57,923 bases of DNA from Sporosalibacterium faouarense (GTDB taxonomy: Bacteria; Bacillota; Clostridia; Tissierellales; VENL01), in assembly GCF_016765695.1 (NCBI RefSeq), contig NZ_JAETGO010000057.1, positions 1-57,923 on the forward strand. Direction: 5' to 3'. The notes beneath the pieces were generated by a model. The model saw only the letters and a list, made by a program, of their open reading frames with translations, searched no databases and had not been told where the DNA came from. Positions within the stretch are counted from its first letter, which is position 1. Each line of letters starts with the position of its first letter. This document shows, piece after piece, positions 23,963 to 32,715 of this stretch. The position numbers and the translations under genes were made by a program.

Positions 23963-25981
23963 ATGGAAAATGTACTTATACTGCTTATAATCTTACCTTT
24001 TGTTGGTGCGCTTATAAGCTTTTTAATAGGCTTGAGCAATGAAAGACTTAGAGATATTTTTACCGTTATATTAACAGCCTGTGAACTGTTGCTTTTAACC
24101 TTAATTTGGGGAAGGGTACAGTCTGGTGGTATGGAATTATATGTTCCAGATATCATGGGTACAGGACTATATCTTAAACTTGATGTCTTTAGATATGTTT
24201 TTGTATGGATTACAAGCTTGATATGGTTTCTAACTACAATTTATTCTACTCAGTATATTCTTAAATATAAAAATAGAAACAGATATTATACATTCTTTAT
24301 TCTGACTTTCGCCAGTACAATAGGAATATTTATTTCAGAAAATATTTTGAATCTCTTTACTTTTTTTGAAATTATGTCTATAACCTCGTATATTCTTGTT
24401 ATACATGATGAAGATAGGTATACTCATGAGGCTGGTAGGACTTACATAGGAATGGCAATAGGTGGTGGTTTAATATTATTAATGGGATTATTTCTATTAT
24501 TCGATTATACTGCTACTTTGAATATATCTGAAATCCCCGATGCCATTAATGACATTGGGAATATTAAGTATTTAATAAGTTCATTAATGATTATAGGGTT
24601 TGGAGTAAAGGCCAGTATAGTGCCATTGCATATTTGGTTACCAAAGGCTCATCCAGCAGCTCCAGCTCCAGCTAGTGCTGTATTATCGGGTATATTAGTA
24701 AAGACAGGAATATTTGGTATTATTATTACAGTTAACATAATAATGAATGGTGATTTTATTCTTTCTTCCATAATTATGGGGATAGGATTTGTGAATATGA
24801 TATTGGGAGGATTCCTTGCATTATTTCAGAGAAACATTAAAAGAATTCTAGCTTATAGTAGTATGAGTCAAATAGGATATATACTATTAGGAATAGGATT
24901 AATTGGCTTATTGAAAGAACATAAGATAATAGCCATATATGGTGTTGTAATGCATATTTTCAATCACGCCATATTTAAAGTTTTACTATTCTTGGTGGTG
25001 GGTATTATTTATATGATAATACATGATGTAAGTATTAATGTTGTTAGAGGCTTTGGAAAGCATAAAGGGCTATTAAAAGCAGTTTTTATTGTTGGAGCCT
25101 TGGCTATAATGGGGATTCCTGGAACTAACGGATTTATAAGCAAAACCATATTACATGATGCTCTATCTGAAGCACATCATCAGTACGATAGTTATTGGTT
25201 TGTGGTAGCAGAAGTACTATTTGTTCTGGGTAGTAGTTTAACAGTAGCATATTTAATGAAAATATTTGTAGCAGTTTTTGTTGATAGTAGCGAAAAATAT
25301 ATAGGACAATATAAGGATCATATAAGAAAAAGAGCAATTTTACCAATGGTTATTTTGAGCATAATGGTCTTCTATATAGGGATTAATCCTAATTTAGTAT
25401 TAAAATTTATGACAGGAATAGAATCTACTTTTGGGGTCACAAGTAGTTTTCATATTGACTTTTATTCATTTGATAGTTTGAAATCTACAATGATAGTATT
25501 AGTAATTGGACTATCTATATATTTTGGATTTGTGAAAAAGTATTTATTAAAAATAATAGATGGAAAGAAAATGTATGTTAATCCATCTTTGAATTGGATT
25601 AGCCTAGAGAAAGATATATATCTACCCGTTCTTAAAGCAATTTATAGAACTAGCTCAGATTTTTTTCATATAATAGATAATTCGGCTATTAATGTTATTA
25701 AAAATTTAACCATAGGAATAAAAAAGCTAAGCGAGTTTGATTTTGAGGAAGAGAAAAATAAAAAGATAAATAAAGAAGTATCTGTAGGAATGAGTAAGAT
25801 AGAAGGCATAAAAGATGCTTATGGAAATATAAGAGATCAAGGCAGTGAGAAAGCTAAGGGAGAATTAACAAATTTCTTAATTAGCGTTAGAAATAAAATG
25901 AATAGTATTATTTATTCAATCTTTATATTTGCCTTAATTCTAGTAATATTTTTGGTAAGTCTTGTTTTATTGAATAGATAA
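23963..25981 (+). CDS. third antiporter-like (MrpA/NuoL-type) subunit with C-terminal extension
   Basis: A 672-residue protein. The first 500 residues are a NuoL/MrpA-type channel with the glutamate in FTFFEIMSITSY and lysines in GFGVKASIVPLHIWLPKAHP and LSGILVKTGIF. About 170 more residues form a charged linker and a final membrane helix (about 650-672), recalling the lateral helix and anchor of NuoL. It lacks the DUF4040 and MnhB-type domains fused in Bacillus MrpA, which are separate genes upstream. ATG 23963 follows TGGAGGTGAAATA. It is the last gene of the operon; I found no clear terminator after it. Confidence 0.86.
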   Translation: MENVLILLIILPFVGALISFLIGLSNERLRDIFTVILTACELLLLTLIWGRVQSGGMELYVPDIMGTGLYLKLDVFRYVFVWITSLIWFLTTIYSTQYILKYKNRNRYYTFFILTFASTIGIFISENILNLFTFFEIMSITSYILVIHDEDRYTHEAGRTYIGMAIGGGLILLMGLFLLFDYTATLNISEIPDAINDIGNIKYLISSLMIIGFGVKASIVPLHIWLPKAHPAAPAPASAVLSGILVKTGIFGIIITVNIIMNGDFILSSIIMGIGFVNMILGGFLALFQRNIKRILAYSSMSQIGYILLGIGLIGLLKEHKIIAIYGVVMHIFNHAIFKVLLFLVVGIIYMIIHDVSINVVRGFGKHKGLLKAVFIVGALAIMGIPGTNGFISKTILHDALSEAHHQYDSYWFVVAEVLFVLGSSLTVAYLMKIFVAVFVDSSEKYIGQYKDHIRKRAILPMVILSIMVFYIGINPNLVLKFMTGIESTFGVTSSFHIDFYSFDSLKSTMIVLVIGLSIYFGFVKKYLLKIIDGKKMYVNPSLNWISLEKDIYLPVLKAIYRTSSDFFHIIDNSAINVIKNLTIGIKKLSEFDFEEEKNKKINKEVSVGMSKIEGIKDAYGNIRDQGSEKAKGELTNFLISVRNKMNSIIYSIFIFALILVIFLVSLVLLNR

Positions 25982-26123
25982 AGTTAGTAACAAATTTACA
26001 AATTATAATCTACATACTAAAGGGTAAAATAAAAGTAGGTATTTTTTACTAAGAAATTCTTAATGGTAAAATAATATTATGTTAAAATATAAATGGCAAA
26101 CAAAATTGGTGAGGAGGATTAGT

Positions 26124-27848
26124 TTGGATTATAATAAAAAGTACCTAGAATGGTTAAATAATGAGTTTTTTGATGAAATAACTAGAGAAGAACTAAAATC
26201 TATTGAGAATGATAAAGAGGAAATTGAGGACAGGTTTTATAAAGAACTTGCATTTGGGACTGCTGGTCTTAGAGGGAAAATTGGGGCAGGAACAAATAGA
26301 ATGAACAAATACATAATTTCTACTACAACTCAAGGACTTGCTGAGGTGATCAAAAAAAGAGGTAAGGAAGCTATGGCTAGAGGAGTAGCCATTGCATATG
26401 ATGTTAGGCACTATTCAGATGAGTTTGCTAAAACTGCTGCATTAGTCTTAGCTCAAAATGGCATTAAAGCTTATCTTTTTGAAGGGATAAGGCCTACTCC
26501 AGAGCTATCATATACTATAAGAAAGCTTAATGCAATATCTGGAATAGTAGTAACTGCAAGTCATAATCCAAAGGACTACAATGGATATAAGGTCTATTGG
26601 GAAGAAGGCTCTCAGATACTTTCTGATATAGCAAATGAGATTACTGATGAAATAGGAGATATTAAAAACTATTCTGATGTAAAAATAATGGATGAAAAGG
26701 AAGCACTTGATAAGGAATTGTTAGAAATAATAGGTAAGGATATAGATGATGACTATATAGAAATGGTGAGAAACCTGTCTCTACGTAATGAGGTAGACAA
26801 AAATATAAAAATTGTTTATACTCCATTAAATGGTACAGGAAATGTGCCTGTAAGAAGAGTGTTAAGAGAACAAGAATTTAATAACATATTTGTAGTTCCT
26901 GAGCAAGAAAATCCTGATCCAGATTTTACAACTGTAGGATATCCAAATCCAGAGGATTTAAATTCCTTTGAATATGCTATTAAATTAGGTCAAGAAAAAA
27001 ATGCAGACTTACTAATAGCCACTGATCCTGATTGTGATAGAGTTAGATGCATGGTTAAGAATGGTGATGGTAATTATGAGGCTTTAAATGGTAATCAAAT
27101 AGGTGCAATCTTAATAAATTATATATTGGAAGCACGTGAAGAACAAAATAGTATACCAAATAATGGCGCCATCGTTAAGTCTATTGTAACTGGGGATTTA
27201 GGAAAGGTTATAGCTAAAAGCTATAATGTGGAAACAGTTGATACACTAACTGGGTTTAAAAACATTTGTGGTAAGGCAAATGAATTTGAAAGAACAAATG
27301 AATATGATTTTATTTTCGGATACGAGGAAAGCATTGGATATACTTATGGAACTGAAGTAAGGGATAAAGATGCAGTGAGTGCATCAATGCTATTATGTGA
27401 AGCAGCAGCTTATTATAAGACTAAAAATAAGACGTTATTAGATATATTAGAGAGTATATTTAGTGAGTATGGATATTATTCAGAAAAACTTTTTTCATTA
27501 GTATTAGAAGGAATAGAAGGACAAGAGAGAATACAAAGAATGATGAAAGAGTATAGAGTTGGATATTTAAAAGATATTAAAGGATCAAATTTAGTTAAAT
27601 TTATTGATTTCTTAGATGAAAGTGTATTAGACATAAAAACAGGAGATAAAGAGCCAATAGATATTCCAAAACAAAATGCTATGAAATTTATATTAGATGA
27701 TGAGTCATGGTATGCTATTAGGCCTTCAGGAACTGAACCTAAAATAAAGATTTATATTTATTCTAAGGGAAAAAGTTTAGAAGAAGCTGAATCTAAGATA
27801 GAAAATATTGAAGAAGCAGTGATGGGGAAATTAAATTCAATAGAATAA
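26124..27848 (+). CDS. pgcA: phosphoglucomutase / phosphomannomutase (alpha-D-phosphohexomutase)
   Basis: Interconverts glucose 1- and 6-phosphate (possibly mannose phosphates). The four superfamily sites are intact: VVTASHNPKDYNGYK with the phosphoserine, the metal loop TDPDCDRVR (cysteine in place of the usual glycine), the sugar loop GYEESIGY and the phosphate-binding RPSGTEPKIKIY. I chose TTG 26124, which follows GAGGAGG by six bases; in-frame codons back to 26079 have no such site. About 574 residues, the usual length of Firmicutes PgcA. It supplies precursors for wall glycopolymers. It converges with the SNF2 gene through a shared terminator. Confidence 0.92.
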   Translation: MDYNKKYLEWLNNEFFDEITREELKSIENDKEEIEDRFYKELAFGTAGLRGKIGAGTNRMNKYIISTTTQGLAEVIKKRGKEAMARGVAIAYDVRHYSDEFAKTAALVLAQNGIKAYLFEGIRPTPELSYTIRKLNAISGIVVTASHNPKDYNGYKVYWEEGSQILSDIANEITDEIGDIKNYSDVKIMDEKEALDKELLEIIGKDIDDDYIEMVRNLSLRNEVDKNIKIVYTPLNGTGNVPVRRVLREQEFNNIFVVPEQENPDPDFTTVGYPNPEDLNSFEYAIKLGQEKNADLLIATDPDCDRVRCMVKNGDGNYEALNGNQIGAILINYILEAREEQNSIPNNGAIVKSIVTGDLGKVIAKSYNVETVDTLTGFKNICGKANEFERTNEYDFIFGYEESIGYTYGTEVRDKDAVSASMLLCEAAAYYKTKNKTLLDILESIFSEYGYYSEKLFSLVLEGIEGQERIQRMMKEYRVGYLKDIKGSNLVKFIDFLDESVLDIKTGDKEPIDIPKQNAMKFILDDESWYAIRPSGTEPKIKIYIYSKGKSLEEAESKIENIEEAVMGKLNSIE

Positions 27849-27851
27849 AAA

Positions 27852-27893
27852 AAATCAGGGAATTATATCTCAAATAATTCCCTGATTTCTTTT
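27852..27893. terminator. bidirectional terminator between pgcA and the SNF2 gene
   Basis: AAATCAGGGAATTAT and ATAATTCCCTGATTT form a 15-bp stem with TTTCTTTTT after it and an A-run before it. The SNF2 stop codon lies in the left arm. Confidence 0.9.
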
Positions 27894-30800
27894 TCACTTA
27901 ATGCTGTTACAAAGCTTTCTCCTTTTTTAATAACAGAGTCTATCAATTCCTTTTTCTTTAATTGAAGTTGGTAAATCTTCTCTTCAATTGTATCTTTAGC
28001 AATTAATTTATATACATTTACAGAGTTCAATTGTCCAATTCTATGGGCCCTATCTGTAGCTTGGTCTTCAACAGCAGGATTCCACCAAGGATCAAAATGG
28101 ATAACAGTATCTGCAGAGGTAAGATTTAATCCAGTTCCACCTGCCTTTAAAGAAATAAGAAAAACATCTTTATCACTATTATTAAAATCTTTAACTAAGT
28201 TCATTCTTTCAGACACCTTGGTTTGACCATCTAGATAACTATAGCTTATATTTCTTCTATCCAACTCAGATTTAATAAGGCTTAATAGGGAAGTGAACTG
28301 AGAAAATAAAAGAATTTTGTGTCCAGAATCTATAAGCTCTTCTAGCAGTTCATTTAAGAGTTCTATTTTGCCACTTTTACCTTCATAATTGTCCATAAAG
28401 ACACTTGGATGACAACATATTTGTCTAAGTCTAGTGATATAAGATAAAATTTCAAATCTACTTTTATCAAAACCATCCTTTGTTATCTTCTGGTCAATTT
28501 TTACTTTCATATCAAAAAGATAAGCATCATAAAGCTGCCTTTGTTTCTTAGTCAAATCACATAGTAATTTACTTTCAATTTTTTCTGGAAGTTCTTTAAG
28601 AACATCTGCCTTTTTTCTCCTTAAAATAAAAGGAGAAATGGTATTTGTTAGTTTATCTAAGCTTTTCCTATTTTTATCCTTGACAATGGGTTTTTCGAAT
28701 TGATTAGAAAACTTCCCTTGAGACAATAGAAAACCTGGAAGTATGAAATCAAAGATAGACCATAATTCTGTTAAGGAATTCTCAATTGGAGTACCGGTCA
28801 AAGCAAATCTATAATTACTTTTAATAGATTTTACAGACTTTGCATTTAATGAATCAGGATTCTTTATATGTTGAGCTTCATCTAAAATAAAACAATTAAA
28901 ATTAAAATTCCCATATAACTCAACATCCCTTCTAATTAGAGGATAAGATGTAATTAAAACATCATATTTACTTAACTCAGCAATTGCCTCCTCACGTGTT
29001 GATTTTGGACCAGCTACTACTAATGTTTTAAGTTCAGGAGCAAATTTTTCTATTTCCTCTTTCCAATTATATAAAAGAGATGAAGGAGCTACTACTAATG
29101 AAGTTCCTTGATTCTTAATAGCATACATAAATGTAATTGCTTGGATAGTTTTTCCTAGTCCCATATCATCGGCTAATATCCCACCAAAATCAACATTTGC
29201 TAAGTTACTCAGCCACTTATAACCAATTTTCTGATAGTCTCTTAGTATAGTCTCGAAAGGGTTAGGGATTTTTATATCTTTAGGATTAAAATTCTTAATT
29301 TTATCTACTATGTTGAAGATATAATCACTATTTTCTATTTCATCATAGCTAATATTTTCATCAATATTATTAAATACATTGACTATTCTATATTTATCTA
29401 GACTAATTGTATTTCCTTTAATTTCTGATGTATCTATATTTTCTAATAAAGAAGAAATTTCTTGTGGCACATCTTCTTCAAGATTAACTAGTCTATCAGA
29501 CTTTAGTTTATGAAATTTCTTTTTCTCTTTGATTGCTTGAAGTATTTCATAAATTTCATCTTTGTCAAAATCATCCATGTCAATTGAAATATCAAATAAA
29601 TTACCATTAAGCAGTGAGTTTATTGTTACTTTGGCTGAATTGATTCTTGGCGTATAATAGTTCTTCACAGCATCAGTATAGTATACATCACATAAATCTC
29701 TAAGATCAGAAAGAGTTTCTTTAAAAAATCTAAAAATTTTATTTGTACCCGATAAATAGAGCTTTCCATTAGAAACTATAAAATAAGAACTTTCAAATAT
29801 GTTATGAATTTCTTCTTCTCCGTCGTAGTCTCTTATAACATAAGGATTTAGTTTCTCTTGTGAGTAGGGATTGATATATTCGTCTCCATAGTTAAATTTT
29901 ATCTCAACCGAAATACCACTCTTGAACTTATCTATATATAAAGATGTTTTAAGCTCTTCGTGAATAAACCTTTCTTTAATTTCTTTAGAAAGATAAACAT
30001 TATTTTTATCTTTTATTGTGGAAATAAAGCTGATTATTTTTTCTTCATTTTCTTTAGAGAAAAATATTTGCTTTGAATTATTATCTAAACTAAATTTTAT
30101 AAAAGGAAAAATATCACTTTTATCATTTATCACAAACAACTTTTTATCAGAATAAACTATTATATCATCGTCATTTGATAAAATATTATAGGGTTTAGGA
30201 GAATTTATCTTTGCGACGGTTCTAGTTTTAATAGAATCTAAAGCTAAATTAAAAGGGGTACTTTTAAATTCTGTAGTTACATCGGAAATTTTTGTATCTT
30301 CAATTTTTAACTCAAATGGAGAATTGCCTAGTAGTTTTAGGAATCTTATAAAAAGTTTTTTATCCAGACTTAGACCTTTATTAGTTATTATTTTGTCTGG
30401 AGAATAGTGACTCCCCATTGATATTAATTTTTGTGTTGAGTATAAATCAAATATAAAATCAAAAATTTTTCTATCTTCATCGGAAAATTTATGTATTTTT
30501 GGATCAAAAGTGAATTTTTTACCAAAAAATAAAGGAGTATTACTTTCTATAGATGTTAGTAAATCTTCTAAATTATTTACTACATATAACTGGTCAACAC
30601 CTAATTTAAGAGATAGTTGAGTAAAGTTATAAAAGCTATACGGTTGATAATGTATTCTATAGTATGTTTTTAATGGAGTTTTAAAAATTGGAGAGTTATT
30701 AGTTAGATATTTATTGAGGAAAAGCGACTCCATATTTTTCTTAGCAAAGGTGCTGGTGATCTTGCTATTCTCATATTTATTACTATTTTTTACAATTTTC

Positions 30801-31081
30801 TTGAGATTTCCATTTGAAAGATAGAAATATAAAGCTGCTAAATGCTTACAAACATCCTTTTCTTTTTTAAAATATGGACAAGTGCAAGAGACACTTTTCA
30901 GCTCATTATAGTCATCAAAATTAAATATTGCATCATATATATCTGTCCCTATAACAGAACTTACAATCCTATTTTTATTTTCATCATAATATGCACCTAT
31001 GATTTTATTATCTTCATAGTATTCATATCCTCTATTATACATTTTATTACTTATATATTTCTCAAGTTTTGTTATATTCAT
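27863..31081 (-). CDS. SWIM zinc-finger SNF2-family ATPase/helicase
   Basis: About 1072 residues from ATG 31081 (GGAGTTGATTATTTT upstream; an earlier in-frame start lacks a site). A SWIM zinc finger lies near residues 50-80 (CTCPYF...CKHLAAL, CxC...CxH). A long middle region resembles the bacterial SNF2-associated domain. The C-terminal 480 residues are a full SNF2 motor: LADDMGLGKTIQ (motif I), LDEAQHIKNP (II), LTGTPIENSLTELW (III), SLKAGGTGLNLT (V) and DQATDRAHRIGQ (VI). It probably translocates on DNA to remodel protein-DNA complexes, for example stalled polymerase; the bacterial role is poorly defined. No methylase or defence partner adjoins it, so I do not call a defence island. Confidence 0.9.
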   Translation of the reverse strand: MNITKLEKYISNKMYNRGYEYYEDNKIIGAYYDENKNRIVSSVIGTDIYDAIFNFDDYNELKSVSCTCPYFKKEKDVCKHLAALYFYLSNGNLKKIVKNSNKYENSKITSTFAKKNMESLFLNKYLTNNSPIFKTPLKTYYRIHYQPYSFYNFTQLSLKLGVDQLYVVNNLEDLLTSIESNTPLFFGKKFTFDPKIHKFSDEDRKIFDFIFDLYSTQKLISMGSHYSPDKIITNKGLSLDKKLFIRFLKLLGNSPFELKIEDTKISDVTTEFKSTPFNLALDSIKTRTVAKINSPKPYNILSNDDDIIVYSDKKLFVINDKSDIFPFIKFSLDNNSKQIFFSKENEEKIISFISTIKDKNNVYLSKEIKERFIHEELKTSLYIDKFKSGISVEIKFNYGDEYINPYSQEKLNPYVIRDYDGEEEIHNIFESSYFIVSNGKLYLSGTNKIFRFFKETLSDLRDLCDVYYTDAVKNYYTPRINSAKVTINSLLNGNLFDISIDMDDFDKDEIYEILQAIKEKKKFHKLKSDRLVNLEEDVPQEISSLLENIDTSEIKGNTISLDKYRIVNVFNNIDENISYDEIENSDYIFNIVDKIKNFNPKDIKIPNPFETILRDYQKIGYKWLSNLANVDFGGILADDMGLGKTIQAITFMYAIKNQGTSLVVAPSSLLYNWKEEIEKFAPELKTLVVAGPKSTREEAIAELSKYDVLITSYPLIRRDVELYGNFNFNCFILDEAQHIKNPDSLNAKSVKSIKSNYRFALTGTPIENSLTELWSIFDFILPGFLLSQGKFSNQFEKPIVKDKNRKSLDKLTNTISPFILRRKKADVLKELPEKIESKLLCDLTKKQRQLYDAYLFDMKVKIDQKITKDGFDKSRFEILSYITRLRQICCHPSVFMDNYEGKSGKIELLNELLEELIDSGHKILLFSQFTSLLSLIKSELDRRNISYSYLDGQTKVSERMNLVKDFNNSDKDVFLISLKAGGTGLNLTSADTVIHFDPWWNPAVEDQATDRAHRIGQLNSVNVYKLIAKDTIEEKIYQLQLKKKELIDSVIKKGESFVTALSEKEIRELFEI

Positions 31082-31231
31082 AAAATAATCAACTCCAAAA
31101 TAAAAGGTCAATATACTAATTATATCATTTATATACAGCTATTAAACATAACTTTCACAAAATATAGTGATAAGCATATATTATAGTAGGATAGAAATTA
31201 TCCTATCTGAATTTTAAAGTGAGGTGAAATC

Positions 31232-31336
31232 ATGGGATATGGGTTTGGTGGAGGAGCTCAGAATGAAGGTGATTCATTACTATTTTTCTTCTTGCTATTA
31301 GTTATTATATGGTGCTTCCCATATTTCTCAAGGTAG
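31232..31336 (+). CDS. YjcZ-like small membrane protein 1
   Basis: A 34-residue protein: glycine-rich start MGYGFGGGAQ, then an acidic turn, then one hydrophobic helix of about 18 residues (LLFFFLLLVIIW) and a short aromatic tail. It has a good ribosome binding site, GAGGTGAAATC. The composition resembles the YjcZ-type sporulation proteins of Bacilli and Clostridia, whose function is little known. A CATATATTA at 31175 looks like a sigma-K -10 element. It lies in tandem with a second such gene. Confidence 0.65.
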   Translation: MGYGFGGGAQNEGDSLLFFFLLLVIIWCFPYFSR

Positions 31337-31378
31337 GAATTTAGTTTAGTGTAAATGATATATGAAAGGGTGAAAAGT

Positions 31379-31471
31379 ATGGCTGATGGATGTTACGGAT
31401 ATAGCAGTGAATTATTGTTTTTCTTCTTGTTGTTAGTTGTGTTGTTCTGCTATCCATATTATGGATGCTAA
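31379..31471 (+). CDS. YjcZ-like small membrane protein 2
   Basis: A 30-residue protein: MADGCYGYSS, one hydrophobic helix (LLFFFLLLVVLF) and a CYPYYGC tail with two cysteines. The helix is nearly identical in protein and DNA to that of the preceding gene, so the two arose by tandem duplication. AAAGGGTGAAAAGT precedes the ATG. A strong terminator follows 25 bases after the stop, so the pair forms one small transcript. Confidence 0.65.
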   Translation: MADGCYGYSSELLFFFLLLVVLFCYPYYGC

Positions 31472-31496
31472 ATTGGTATTTAGAATAGCTTATATA

Positions 31497-31528
31497 AAAC
31501 CCTGCTACAGGTCTGTAGCAGGGTTTTC
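31497..31528 (+). terminator. terminator after the two small membrane-protein genes
   Basis: AAAACCCTGCTACAG and CTGTAGCAGGGTTTT form a 15-bp stem around a two-base centre. The remaining 31529-31769 is AT-rich, with the promoter region of the alarmone synthetase and nothing else visible. Confidence 0.88.
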
Positions 31529-31769
31529 ATATGTATTATTGTTCATCAAATACTACTATTTTAAGTAAAAGAGATTTTGAAAGAGTATAACCAATTTAAT
31601 CTAAAAAAATATATTATTATGAGTCTGCATACCCCTATTAATATTTAGAAAAAATGATATAATATATTTTGTGTAGATTACTTGGGGGGAATTTAGGATG
31701 ATAATTTAATTATTGTAATGTACTAGAATAGTTAATGATGGATATAATTAAGCTTAGGAGGGGTAGAGC

Positions 31770-32576
31770 ATGATAAAAGACTGGAAAAACCTACTAATTC
31801 CTTATGAGCAAGCAGTAGAAGAGCTTAAGGTTAAATTTAAGAGTATTAGAAATGAATTTAGAAGACTGGATGAATATTCTCCTATAGAATTTGTTACAGG
31901 TAGGACTAAAAGAATAACGAGTATTATAAATAAAGCAAAGTTAAGAGAAATCTCTTTAGATGAGATAGAAGAAAAAATAGAGGATATAGCAGGTATACGT
32001 ATCATGTGTCAATTCGTTGAAGATATAGATAGAGTCACTCAGCTGATAAGAGATAGAAGTGGTAAGGACTTAACTATTGTTGAAGAGAGAGATTACATAA
32101 CTAATAATAAAGGCAGTGGATATAGAAGTTATCATATTATAATTAAATATCCAGTACATACGGCTTTTGGTGAAAAGGAAATACTTGCTGAGATACAAAT
32201 TAGAACTCTTGCCATGAATTTCTGGGCTACTATTGAGCATTCTTTAAATTATAAATTCCAACATAATATACCTGATAATATAAAGAATAGATTAAGAAAT
32301 GCTGCAGAGGCGGCTTTCAAACTAGATAAAGAAATGTCAGAAATAAGGGAAGAGGTAATGGAAGCTCAAGAAGTTTTTCAGGCAAAATCATCATTAGTAG
32401 AAGATATAGTGAAAAAAATGCAGAACTTATACTTTATTGGTAGAAATCAACAGGTAGAAAGAATAAGAGAGAAGTTTACAATCTTACAAGAAAAAGGTAA
32501 TGTACCTGAACTAAGAGAATTGAATCGTGAACTAGATGAATTAATGGCCAGGTATGAGCTAAAATATTATTCTTAG
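31770..32576 (+). CDS. relQ: small alarmone synthetase (RelQ-type GTP pyrophosphokinase)
   Basis: A 268-residue single-domain (p)ppGpp synthetase: it transfers pyrophosphate from ATP to GDP or GTP. Motifs: EFVTGRTKRITSIINKA (nucleotide-binding basic stretch), EDIAGIRIMCQF with the catalytic aspartate, NNKGSGYRSYHIIIKYP, ILAEIQIRTLAMNFWATIEH. The HD hydrolase and TGS/ACT regulatory domains of long Rel are absent. A coiled C-terminal helix probably mediates tetramer formation. ATG 31770 follows TAGGAGGGGTAGAGC. It is monocistronic. Confidence 0.92.
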   Translation: MIKDWKNLLIPYEQAVEELKVKFKSIRNEFRRLDEYSPIEFVTGRTKRITSIINKAKLREISLDEIEEKIEDIAGIRIMCQFVEDIDRVTQLIRDRSGKDLTIVEERDYITNNKGSGYRSYHIIIKYPVHTAFGEKEILAEIQIRTLAMNFWATIEHSLNYKFQHNIPDNIKNRLRNAAEAAFKLDKEMSEIREEVMEAQEVFQAKSSLVEDIVKKMQNLYFIGRNQQVERIREKFTILQEKGNVPELRELNRELDELMARYELKYYS

Positions 32577-32596
32577 ATTTAAAGTAAGAAAGTATG

Positions 32597-32642
32597 TAGG
32601 ATAAGTAACAATTAAGTTTTAGGATAAGTAACAATTAAGTTT
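32597..32642 (+). repeat. exact tandem duplication of 23 bp
   Basis: TAGGATAAGTAACAATTAAG plus TTT occurs twice without a gap (32597-32619 and 32620-32642), just after relQ and before its terminator. Confidence 0.9.
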
Positions 32643-32668
32643 ATGGAAAATTAAAGTGAAAAATAGAG

Positions 32669-32704
32669 CGCTTCAAAATAGTATATACTATTTTGAAGCG
32701 TTTT
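32669..32704. terminator. bidirectional terminator between relQ and the amine oxidase
   Basis: CGCTTCAAAATAGT and ACTATTTTGAAGCG form a 14-bp perfect stem with loop ATAT, followed by TTTT. It serves both convergent genes. Confidence 0.9.
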
Positions 32705-32715
32705 ACTTAAACCTT

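Noticed and set aside
25982-26123. Terminator after the antiporter operon
   Set aside because: Only a weak AT stem around GTAGGTATTTTTTACT could be drawn.
27863-31081. SNF2 gene as part of a defence island
   Set aside because: No methyltransferase, nuclease, toxin or phage gene adjoins it; stand-alone SWIM/SNF2 genes are common in Firmicutes.
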